The notes beneath the pieces were generated by a model. The model was not told the origin of the DNA. It saw nothing but the letters and a program-made list of their open reading frames with translations, and made no database searches. Position numbers and translations under genes: made by a program. A stretch of DNA of 64,000 nt from Sphingomonas sp. Leaf230. Its GTDB lineage: Bacteria; Pseudomonadota; Alphaproteobacteria; Sphingomonadales; Sphingomonadaceae. The DNA lies in NCBI RefSeq assembly GCF_001421745.1, contig NZ_LMKW01000001.1:922464-986463 (forward strand). The letters run 5' to 3'. This document shows, piece by piece, positions 9,073-16,961 of this stretch. Positions within the stretch are counted from its first letter, which is position 1. Every line of letters starts with the position of its first letter.

Positions 9073-12000
9073 ATGAAATTTTCGCGCACGCTCGCGCATT
9101 CGGTATCGACCATCGCGGTCGTGACCGGGCTGGCCGCTTCCAGCACTGCGATCGCGCAGACGACCACCGCTGCGACCGGCCAGAGCACTGAGACGACGAC
9201 CGTGCAGCAGACGGTACCTGACACGGTGCCCGCGGCTAGCACACCTGACGACGCGGCGGCCGGTCCGGCCAACGAAATCGTCGTCACCGGCATCCGCGCC
9301 AGTCTGAATCGCGCGATCGACATCAAGCGTAATTCGGCAGGCGTTGTCGACGCCATCTCGGCCGAAGATATCGGCAAGTTTCCAGATACCAACCTCGCGG
9401 AATCGCTGCAGCGGATCACCGGCGTGTCGATCACCCGCGCCAACGGCGAAGGCTCCCAGGTCGCGGTCCGCGGCTTCAGCGGCGGCTTCAACCTCGTGAC
9501 GCTGAACGGCCGCCAGCTGGCGTCGACCAGCATCGATACCAGCACGGGCAACGCCTTCGCGGTCGGCACCGGCCGCTCGTTCGACTTCCAGAACCTAGCG
9601 TCCGAAGGCGTCGCCACGCTGGAAGTCTACAAGACCGGCCGGGCGAACATTCCGACGGGCGGCATCGGCGCTGCGATCAACGTCATCACCCGCCGGCCGC
9701 TTGACGCGCGCGAAGACGGCCTGTCGGGCTCGATTGGCGCCAAGGCACTATACGACAGTTCGGTCGAGAATGCGGAGGCCAATCTGAAGAAGGTCACGCC
9801 CGAACTATCTGGCCTGATCAACTGGAAAAACCCCAGCGAAACCTTTGGCGTCAACGTCTTCGGCAGCTATCAGTTACGCGAGTCGACATCGATCCAGTCG
9901 AACCCGAACTATTGGAACATCGTTCCGCTGGCCGACTTCTTGAATACGGCGGGCGCGTACATCACGCCGACGACGAATATCACGAACCGTCCTACGACGC
10001 AGTACGTGCAAATCCCGAACGACAGCCGCTACCAGTTCTCCGAGAACCGCCGCGAGCGTATCAACGGGCAGGCCAACATTCAGTTCAAGCCTACGGATCG
10101 GCTGGAGATCACGATCGATGGCCTGTATGCGCGCAACAAGTTGAGCGACGAGCGTAGCGAGCAGACCAACTGGTTCCAGCGGCCGTTCAGCGACGTTACC
10201 TTCGACGACAACAAGAAGATGCAGACTGCGATCATCCTGGCCGAGGCTAAGCAGGCGGATAAGGGGTACGAGCAGCAACGGTTCGCCACGAAGACCGAGC
10301 TCTACTCGGTTGGCGGTAACGTCAAGTGGAACTTCACCGACGTGCTGTCGCTGAAGCTTGATGCAAACCATTCGAAGTCGACCACGAACCCCGACAATGC
10401 GAACGGCACGTCGGCGACGACGATCTCGATCGGCGCTCCGGTTCGCGCTACGCACAAAGTCGACTTCAGCAGCGGCTTCCCGCAGCAGTCGGAAACTCTG
10501 AACGATTGCAACGCGACCAACGGCGGCCGCGGCGGCAATTGCAACAATATCCTCGACATCGGCGACTTGGGCACGCAGGTCGCGCGTCGGATCTTCTCGA
10601 AGCAAGAATCGAGGGTCAACCAGTTCAGTGGCGAGCTGGGCTGGGATCTCGGCAACGATAGCCGTTTCGTGGTCGGCAGCAACTATGTCGATGCAACGAC
10701 GCGCTCGGCAAGTTCCAATAACCAGCAGATTCTTGGCGACTGGAGCATCACGGACACTGGCCGCGTCCAGGAACTCGCCGGCGATCTCGTGAAAACCTAT
10801 TGCATGACCTGCAAGTTCGACAAGTATAACCCGAACTCGACCGGATCGGCGCTGGTCGCATTTCGTGGGGATGCGGTCGAACTGCTGGACATCTTCTCAC
10901 CCTATTATGCGAAGCTGGGCCGCCCCGACGCTTTGCAGGGTTCGTCGGACGACACCGTGGGCGAGAAGAACTTGGCGGTCTACGGCCAGATGGCTTGGGG
11001 CGGTGACATTGGCGGACGCCGTGCCAACGCGCTGATCGGCGTTCGCTACGAACGGACCCGGGTCAAGTCGGTCAGTCTTCAGTCGATACCGACAGCTTTA
11101 GCTTGGCAATCGGACAATGACTTCACCGTGATCGGCGGACCTCCAGGCGCCGCTGTCATCGCGAAGTCGAAGTACGACAACCTGCTGCCGTCGCTCGACT
11201 TCAATATCGAAGTGCTCGACAACGTCATGGCGCGCACCTCGTTCAGCCGTACGCTGGCCCGGGCGGACTATGGCAATTTGTTCGCATCCGTGACAGCAAA
11301 CGCTCCAAACCGTCCGACAGCACTAGGTGCGGCCCCGGCTCCCGCCACGCGGCAGGATCCGGCGCTGTTGCCGCTGATCTCGGACAATTTCGACGTGTCG
11401 CTGGAGTGGTATTACAAGCCTACGAGCTTCGTCTCGGTCGGCTTCTTCAACAAGAACGTGCGCAACTTCGTCGGCAACCAGATAACCAACGGTAACCTGT
11501 TCGGGCTGCGCGACCCGGGTTCAGGCGCGCCAGGGTCGCGTTCGGGTATTGCGCAGGCGTTTCTCAGAAACAACGGCATTACCCAGACGGATAGGAACCT
11601 GTTCGCCTACGCCGCGCTTCTGCAACAGAATGGCGGAAACCAGGCGGCGACGACGGCGGCCTTCCGCGGCGCGCTCAATCCCGCCACGGGCGAAATCAGC
11701 GATGCGGTCTACAATCCCCTCGCCCTTGCGGTCGATCTCGTCGGGGACGCCAATGATCCGCTCGTGAACTTCGCAATCAGCGGGCCGGTCAACAACAAGG
11801 AAGGCAATATCCACGGCTTCGAAGTCGCCTGGACCAACTTCTTCGGTCAGACCGGCTTCGGTTTCGCGGTTTCGTACACGAAGGTGAGTGGCGACGTGAA
11901 CGTGGACCCCTATGCCGATCCGAACGTCAACATCTTCGCGCTGAGCGGTTTGGGCGACAGCGCCAACTTGACGGCAATCTACGACAAGGGCGGTATCTCG

Positions 12001-12261
12001 GCTCGCGTCTCGTACAACTGGCGTGACAAGTATCTCGCGGCGACGAACCAGGGCGGCAATCGCAATCCGTTGTTTACGGCCGCGTTCGGTACGTTGGACG
12101 GCAGCATAAGCTACGATGTCACGAAGGCGTTCTCGGTCTCGCTCGAAGCGGTCAACCTGACCAGCGAGCCGTTCCGCCAATATGCCCGCACCGAGACGAA
12201 CCTGGTATATGTGCAGGAACTCAAGCCACGCTATTATCTCGGCGCGCGCTATCGTTTCTGA
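9073..12261 (+). CDS. TonB-dependent receptor, Xanthomonas/Caulobacter carbohydrate type
   Basis: A large (about 1062 residues) outer-membrane receptor. The signal peptide ends at AIAQT, a TonB-box-like EIVVTGIRASLNRAI follows, and the plug has DIGKFPDTNLAESLQRITGV and RGFSGGFNLVTLNG. The barrel ends in YYLGARYRF with the terminal aromatic. The start is ATG 9073, 6 nt after GGAGGA; the ATG at 9070 is equally in frame but only 3 nt from it. SapC, cupin and halogenase genes follow on the same strand after two hairpins. In sphingomonads and Caulobacter such receptors recur beside these gene families (established association). The substrate is not deducible. Confidence 0.92.
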   Translation: MKFSRTLAHSVSTIAVVTGLAASSTAIAQTTTAATGQSTETTTVQQTVPDTVPAASTPDDAAAGPANEIVVTGIRASLNRAIDIKRNSAGVVDAISAEDIGKFPDTNLAESLQRITGVSITRANGEGSQVAVRGFSGGFNLVTLNGRQLASTSIDTSTGNAFAVGTGRSFDFQNLASEGVATLEVYKTGRANIPTGGIGAAINVITRRPLDAREDGLSGSIGAKALYDSSVENAEANLKKVTPELSGLINWKNPSETFGVNVFGSYQLRESTSIQSNPNYWNIVPLADFLNTAGAYITPTTNITNRPTTQYVQIPNDSRYQFSENRRERINGQANIQFKPTDRLEITIDGLYARNKLSDERSEQTNWFQRPFSDVTFDDNKKMQTAIILAEAKQADKGYEQQRFATKTELYSVGGNVKWNFTDVLSLKLDANHSKSTTNPDNANGTSATTISIGAPVRATHKVDFSSGFPQQSETLNDCNATNGGRGGNCNNILDIGDLGTQVARRIFSKQESRVNQFSGELGWDLGNDSRFVVGSNYVDATTRSASSNNQQILGDWSITDTGRVQELAGDLVKTYCMTCKFDKYNPNSTGSALVAFRGDAVELLDIFSPYYAKLGRPDALQGSSDDTVGEKNLAVYGQMAWGGDIGGRRANALIGVRYERTRVKSVSLQSIPTALAWQSDNDFTVIGGPPGAAVIAKSKYDNLLPSLDFNIEVLDNVMARTSFSRTLARADYGNLFASVTANAPNRPTALGAAPAPATRQDPALLPLISDNFDVSLEWYYKPTSFVSVGFFNKNVRNFVGNQITNGNLFGLRDPGSGAPGSRSGIAQAFLRNNGITQTDRNLFAYAALLQQNGGNQAATTAAFRGALNPATGEISDAVYNPLALAVDLVGDANDPLVNFAISGPVNNKEGNIHGFEVAWTNFFGQTGFGFAVSYTKVSGDVNVDPYADPNVNIFALSGLGDSANLTAIYDKGGISARVSYNWRDKYLAATNQGGNRNPLFTAAFGTLDGSISYDVTKAFSVSLEAVNLTSEPFRQYARTETNLVYVQELKPRYYLGARYRF

Positions 12262-12268
12262 TGACGAC

Positions 12269-12292
12269 GGGAGTGGATCTTGGTCCACTCCC
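12269..12292 (+). terminator. Hairpin after the second TonB receptor
   Basis: Perfect 9-bp arms (12269-12277 and 12284-12292) with the loop TCTTGG start 7 bp past the stop. Confidence 0.55.
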
Positions 12293-12304
12293 GACCCCAC
12301 TAAG

Positions 12305-12338
12305 AAGGCCGCCGCCGTGCCGTGCAGCGGCCTTTTCC
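12305..12338 (+). terminator. Second hairpin with T-run before sapC
   Basis: Arms AAGGCCGC (12305-12312) and GCGGCCTT (12327-12334) are followed by TTCC. With the preceding hairpin it forms a tandem terminator or attenuator that should lower expression of the SapC-halogenase genes relative to the receptor. Confidence 0.6.
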
Positions 12339-12392
12339 TTTGTCGGTCGCCATCGCGCTGATAAGCGTGAAGCAACAACAGGACCGGAGCGG

Positions 12393-13112
12393 ATGAACCC
12401 CGTACAGATCAACAATATCGACCATGCCGATCTACGCGTAAGCCCGCGGGCGGGCGCCGCGTTCGGCGACGCGGCCAATCAGACGCTGATATTCCCCGCG
12501 GAGTTCGAGGAGGTGCAGCGCGAATTCTCCATCATATTCCGCCGCCGTGACGAGGGATTGCAGGCCTATGCCCTGTTGGGGCTGGACCGAGACGAGAACC
12601 TGTTCCTGTCCGGCGATTATTGGACAAGCCGCTATGTACCCGCCAGTCACCAGCGCGGCCCCTTCTCGATCGGGATGGTTCGCGCCTCCGGTGACGATGT
12701 CGGCGAGCCGATGCTGCACGTCGATCTCGACGACGGGCGCGTCGGCGACAGCGCCGGCCTGCCGCTGTTCCTGGAACATGGCGGCAACACACCGTATCTG
12801 GAACATATCACCGGCGTGCTCCGCCTGCTGTACGAGGGGCTGGAGACCGCGCCGGCTGCCTATACCGCGCTTGACGAGGCTGGCCTGCTTACGCCGGTAA
12901 CGCTCACCGTCGATGTCAGCGAAGAGCGCCGCTATACCATAGCCGACGTGCTGGTCGTCGACCTCGAGCATCTAGCCGCTCTTAAAGGCGAACCGCTCGA
13001 GCGGCTCCATGGATCAGGCGTGCTGCGTCTTGCCATTCTGGCCGCAGCGTCGCTTGGCAACATCCAGCAGTTGATTGCGCGCAAGCAATCTCTGCTCACC
13101 CAGAACGGTTGA
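12393..13112 (+). CDS. SapC family protein
   Basis: A 239-residue protein with the SapC-family pattern: LIFPAEFEEVQREFSIIFRR near the N-terminus, then GLDRDENLFL, RGPFSIGM and GNTPYLEHITGVLRLLYEGLE. SapC was named in the Campylobacter S-layer locus, but the many proteobacterial members beside TonB receptors and tryptophan-halogenase-like enzymes have no settled function. No signal peptide is visible, so it is probably cytoplasmic. ATG 12393 is preceded by GGAG. The stop overlaps the next gene by 4 bp (TTGA), suggesting translational coupling with the cupin-like gene. Confidence 0.85.
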   Translation: MNPVQINNIDHADLRVSPRAGAAFGDAANQTLIFPAEFEEVQREFSIIFRRRDEGLQAYALLGLDRDENLFLSGDYWTSRYVPASHQRGPFSIGMVRASGDDVGEPMLHVDLDDGRVGDSAGLPLFLEHGGNTPYLEHITGVLRLLYEGLETAPAAYTALDEAGLLTPVTLTVDVSEERRYTIADVLVVDLEHLAALKGEPLERLHGSGVLRLAILAAASLGNIQQLIARKQSLLTQNG

Positions 13113-14149
13113 TCCCGGTGGCAGGTATCACGCGCCGTACGCGTGTCATCGATGGCACGAGCGCGACCAGCGTGCCGATCGCCGACCTGATCGCCGATGG
13201 CGTTCCGGTAATCCTGCGCGGGATCGCCAGCCACTTGCCGCTGGTGGCTGTCGGGCTGGAAGGTGCGGAGCCGGCAATGACGTGGCTGAAGCAGTTCGAC
13301 GGTGGCCGTCCCGTCACGGCGTACGTCGGCGATCCGGCGATCGGCGGCCGCTTCGGGTATTCCGACGATTGCACCGCGCTGAACTTCAAACGAGAGAGCG
13401 GCTCGCTGTCCGGCTACCTCGATCAGCTTCTTGCCGGCCTCGGCGATCCGGAAGCCCCCGCCATCTATATCGGCTCGACCGACATCGATCTGTACCTGCC
13501 TGGCCTTCGCGCGCAGGCCGCGCTGCCGTTCGAAGACCCGCAGCTTGTCGAGAATCCGCCCCTGGTCAGCATCTGGATCGGCAATCGTACCACCGCCTCG
13601 ACGCATTACGACATGTCGAACAATCTGGCGTGCTGCATCGTCGGCCGACGACGCTTCACGCTGTTCCCGCCGGACCAGGTCGCCAACCTTTACCCCGGCC
13701 CCCTGGAGCCGACGCCGGCCGGACAGGTGGTGAGCATGGTCGACCTCCGCGCACCCGATCTCGACCGGTATCCACGCTTTGCCGAGGCGCTGGCGCATGC
13801 TGAGGTCGCGGAACTAGAGCCGGGCGACGTACTGCTCTACCCGGCGTTGTGGTGGCACAATGTCGAGGCGCTGGATCCGTTCAACGTGATGATCAACTAT
13901 TGGTGGAACGCGGTGCCACGGTTCATGGATACGCCGATGAACACGCTGCTTCACGGCCTGTTGTCGTTGCGCGATCGGCCCGATCACGAGAAGCAGGCGT
14001 GGCGCGCGATGTTCGACCATTATGTCTTCGGCCCTGCGGATCAGGCTCGGGAGCACCTGCCCGAGCACGCACAGGGCGAACTCGCGCCGCTGGATTCGAT
14101 GTCGGCACGCCGGTTGCGCGCCAAGATCCTCCAGCGCATCAACCGATAG
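13109..14149 (+). CDS. Cupin-like (JmjC-fold) dioxygenase-type protein
   Basis: A 346-residue cupin_8-type protein. The fold's metal ligands are visible as THYDMSNN (H-x-D, about residues 166-173) and the distal His in LYPALWWHNVEAL (about 245-257), consistent with an Fe(II)/2-oxoglutarate-dependent oxygenase. The substrate is unknown; fold relatives hydroxylate proteins or small molecules. The TTG start at 13109 overlaps the sapC stop; GTG 13118 is an alternative, and neither has a strong ribosome binding site, which fits coupling to sapC. It lies 9 bp before the halogenase gene and likely acts with it. Confidence 0.85.
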   Translation: MIPVAGITRRTRVIDGTSATSVPIADLIADGVPVILRGIASHLPLVAVGLEGAEPAMTWLKQFDGGRPVTAYVGDPAIGGRFGYSDDCTALNFKRESGSLSGYLDQLLAGLGDPEAPAIYIGSTDIDLYLPGLRAQAALPFEDPQLVENPPLVSIWIGNRTTASTHYDMSNNLACCIVGRRRFTLFPPDQVANLYPGPLEPTPAGQVVSMVDLRAPDLDRYPRFAEALAHAEVAELEPGDVLLYPALWWHNVEALDPFNVMINYWWNAVPRFMDTPMNTLLHGLLSLRDRPDHEKQAWRAMFDHYVFGPADQAREHLPEHAQGELAPLDSMSARRLRAKILQRINR

Positions 14150-14158
14150 GAGCCGAAC

Positions 14159-15664
14159 ATGGCCGAGCAGCGCATCAGGAAAGTCGTCATCGCGGGCGGT
14201 GGTACCGCGGGCTGGCTGGCCGCCGCCGCCTTGTCGCGACAATTGGGGCAGCTGCTCGACATCACGCTGGTCGAATCCGAAGAGATCGGCACCATCGGCG
14301 TCGGCGAAGCGACGATACCGACGATGCGCGCCTTCCATACGATCCTGGGCCTCGACGAACGCGAGTTCATGCGTGCGACGCAAGCGACCTTCAAGCTCGG
14401 CATTTCGTTCGAGAACTGGGCACGCGACGGTGATCGCTACATCCATTCGTTCGGCGACATCGGCAAATCGACCTGGATGGGCGACTTCCACCATTTCTGG
14501 CTCGCCGCAAAAGCCGACGGGGATTCGAGCGAGATCGGCGACTATTGCCTGGAACTCCAGGCGGCCAAGGCGGAACGGTTCGCGCTCCCCTCCGAGGGAC
14601 AGATCAACTACGCCTATCACCTCGACGCTGGCCTGTACGCCCGCTTCCTGCGCGCGCGCAGCGAGGCGAACGGACTGAAACGGATCGAGGGGCGGATCGC
14701 CAGCGTCGAACGGGACGGCCAGACTGGCTTCATCCGCGCGCTCGTCCTTGACTCGGGCGAGCGCGTCGAGGGCGACCTGTTCATTGACTGCACCGGCTTT
14801 CGCGGGTTGCTGATCGAGGGCACCTACGCCGCCGGATACGAGGACTGGTCGCACTGGCTGTCAACCAACAGCGCGCTGGCGGTGCAGACGCCCGCGACGG
14901 GCCCGGCGCACCCATACACGCGCGCGATCGCACATGACGCGGGCTGGCGCTGGCGTATCCCGTTGCAGCACCGCGTCGGTAACGGGCTGGTCTATGCGAG
15001 CGATTATCTGTCGGACGACGAGGCCCATGCCCGGTTGCTCGCCACGATCGACGGCGCGCCGCTTACCGAGCCGCGGCTGATCCGGTTCCGTACCGGTCGC
15101 CGGCGACAGGTATGGATGGGGAACTGCGTCGCGCTCAGCCTTGCCAGCGGGTTCGTCGAGCCGCTCGAATCAACCAGCATCCATTTGATCATGACAGGCA
15201 TTACGCGGCTGATGCAGACCTTCCCGTTCGGCGGAATCGCACCCGCGCTGGTCAAGCGGTACAATGATCAGGCGCAGGCCGAGCTCGAGCGCGTCCGAGA
15301 CTTCATCATCCTCCACTATCACCTCAACGAACGTACCGAGCCCTTCTGGGCAGCGCGCCGGGACATGCCGATCCCCGACACGCTCGTGGAGCGCATCGCG
15401 CTCTTCACCGAGGGCGCGCAGGCATATCAGGGCGGCGATGACCTGTTCCGCGTCGCCAGCTGGGTGCAGGTGATGCTCGGCCAGCGCCTGACCCCGCGCG
15501 ATCACCACCGCTTGGGCAGTATCATGGGCGGCCCGCAGCTGGCCGGCGTCTTGACCAATATTCGCAGCACGATCGCAGACGCCGTCGCAGGCATGCCGAC
15601 GCACCAGCAGTTCCTGGATCGCTACCTTGCAGCCCCGGTCACCGCCTCGCATGGGATGCGTTAG
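14159..15664 (+). CDS. Flavin-dependent tryptophan-halogenase family protein
   Basis: A 501-residue flavoprotein. It has the FAD-binding GGGTAGW near residue 14 and GVGEATIPT near 48. A Lys in ATFKLGISFENW sits where the catalytic lysine of PrnA/RebH-type halogenases lies. It also has GWRWRIPLQ, the family's WxWxIP-type motif, and SGFVEPLESTSIHLI. Halogenases make HOCl or HOBr from FADH2 and O2 and halogenate aromatic rings. Members encoded next to TonB receptors and SapC form a separate clade of unproven activity. AGGAG lies 6 nt before the ATG. It is last in the sapC-cupin-halogenase unit. A separate flavin reductase is not seen nearby. Confidence 0.9.
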   Translation: MAEQRIRKVVIAGGGTAGWLAAAALSRQLGQLLDITLVESEEIGTIGVGEATIPTMRAFHTILGLDEREFMRATQATFKLGISFENWARDGDRYIHSFGDIGKSTWMGDFHHFWLAAKADGDSSEIGDYCLELQAAKAERFALPSEGQINYAYHLDAGLYARFLRARSEANGLKRIEGRIASVERDGQTGFIRALVLDSGERVEGDLFIDCTGFRGLLIEGTYAAGYEDWSHWLSTNSALAVQTPATGPAHPYTRAIAHDAGWRWRIPLQHRVGNGLVYASDYLSDDEAHARLLATIDGAPLTEPRLIRFRTGRRRQVWMGNCVALSLASGFVEPLESTSIHLIMTGITRLMQTFPFGGIAPALVKRYNDQAQAELERVRDFIILHYHLNERTEPFWAARRDMPIPDTLVERIALFTEGAQAYQGGDDLFRVASWVQVMLGQRLTPRDHHRLGSIMGGPQLAGVLTNIRSTIADAVAGMPTHQQFLDRYLAAPVTASHGMR

Positions 15665-15879
15665 GTCGCGTCGAACGCCACGATGATGCATTCGGCAAGC
15701 GGACGATGACGCTACGGCAGTGTTCGATCGCATAGCGATGCTATTGCCATATAGCCTGTTGGCACTCTCTCGATTACCGGATCGTACAAGTCCGTCGGTA
15801 AATCGCCCGACAATTGCAGCCCCCCGGTGCTGACTGTACGACGTGGCCTACGCGCGTACCGACGAGGAACTCCATCACA

Positions 15880-16863
15880 ATGAAACTCGCCGACCTGGCC
15901 GCACTCGCGGGCGTTTCGACCGCAACCGTGTCGCGCGCGCTTGCCGGGCATTCCTCCGTGAACGAGCAGACGCGCGAGCGGATACGCTTGCTGGCGCGCG
16001 AGCATGACGTGCGGCCCAACCAGCTTGCGCGCAACCTGCGGATGAAGAGCACCGGCGCGATCGGACTGGTCCTGCCGCTGGGGCACGCGAAGACGCAGCA
16101 TCTGACCGACCCGTTCTTCCTGTCGCTGCTCGGATTTCTCGCCGACCTGCTGGTCGAGCGCGGCTATGACATCCTCTTGTCGCGGGTGATTCCGGATGCC
16201 GAGGACTGGCTCGAACGGCTGGTCGACAGCGGACGCATCGATGGCTTGCTGCTGGTCGGCCAGTCGGACCAGTTCGCGGCGATCGAGCGGGTTTCGCAGC
16301 GCTATCGGCCGTTGATCGTGTGGGGCGCGAACCGTCCCGGCCAGCATCACCTGACGATCGGTTCGGACAATGTCGCGGGCGGGCGGCTGGCTGCGAACCA
16401 TCTGATCGCGCAAGGCCGGCAGCGGCTGTTGTTCGTCGGCGACCCTGCCCCGCCCGAGTTTGCCGACCGCTTTGCCGGGTTCGCTGCTGCGGCCGACGAG
16501 GCCGGTATCGCCTACTCGGTGCTGGCAACCGCTATGAGCCCCGAAACGGTTCATGCCGCGGTGGCGGCGCATCTCGCGGGCGGCACCGTTCCCGACGCGA
16601 TCTTCGCCGCATCGGACGTTGCGGCGATGAGCGTGCTGCGCGCGCTGGCCGAAGCGGGGATCGACGTTCCCACCACGACCGCGGTGATCGGCTATGACGA
16701 CGTCTCTCTGGCGGCACATACCTCCCCATCGTTGACGACTATCCGCCAAGATCTTGCGATCGGGGCGAAATTGATGGTCGACCGCCTGTTGAAGCGGGTC
16801 GCCGGCGAGCCAGCCGAGTCCGCGATCGTTGCCCCTGCGCTGATAAAGAGACAGTCCGCCTGA
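15880..16863 (+). CDS. LacI-family transcriptional repressor
   Basis: A 327-residue LacI/GalR regulator. The N-terminal helix-turn-helix is LADLAALAGVSTATVSRAL with the hinge region near residue 50 (NQLARNLRMKSTGAIGLV), followed by a periplasmic-binding-protein-like sugar sensor domain ending at residue 327. ATG 15880 directly begins the HTH, with GAGGA 11 nt upstream. It lies just before two LacI-type operators, a TonB receptor, amylosucrase and a sugar transporter, so it most likely represses that set and responds to a sugar such as sucrose or an alpha-glucoside (inference). Confidence 0.92.
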   Translation: MKLADLAALAGVSTATVSRALAGHSSVNEQTRERIRLLAREHDVRPNQLARNLRMKSTGAIGLVLPLGHAKTQHLTDPFFLSLLGFLADLLVERGYDILLSRVIPDAEDWLERLVDSGRIDGLLLVGQSDQFAAIERVSQRYRPLIVWGANRPGQHHLTIGSDNVAGGRLAANHLIAQGRQRLLFVGDPAPPEFADRFAGFAAAADEAGIAYSVLATAMSPETVHAAVAAHLAGGTVPDAIFAASDVAAMSVLRALAEAGIDVPTTTAVIGYDDVSLAAHTSPSLTTIRQDLAIGAKLMVDRLLKRVAGEPAESAIVAPALIKRQSA

Positions 16864-16867
16864 TTTC

Positions 16868-16881
16868 TGCAATCGATTGTG
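16868..16881. promoter_or_regulatory. LacI-type operator, distal copy
   Basis: TGCAATCGATTGTG contains the perfect 10-bp palindrome CAATCGATTG with the central CG typical of LacI-family sites. It starts 4 bp past the lacI stop and lies 23 bp (centre to centre) from a second copy. Confidence 0.75.
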
Positions 16882-16890
16882 AAAACATGT

Positions 16891-16904
16891 TGCAATCGAT
16901 TGCA
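16891..16904. promoter_or_regulatory. LacI-type operator, proximal copy
   Basis: TGCAATCGATTGCA is a perfect 14-bp palindrome with central CG, about 60 bp before the receptor start. Two copies about two helical turns apart suggest cooperative repression of the receptor-amylosucrase-transporter unit by the adjacent LacI protein. Confidence 0.8.
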
Positions 16905-16961
16905 GCGACGGTAGGAGGCGACCTTGGGCTTCTCAGAAAGCCGTCGCGCAGGGAGAGTCGC

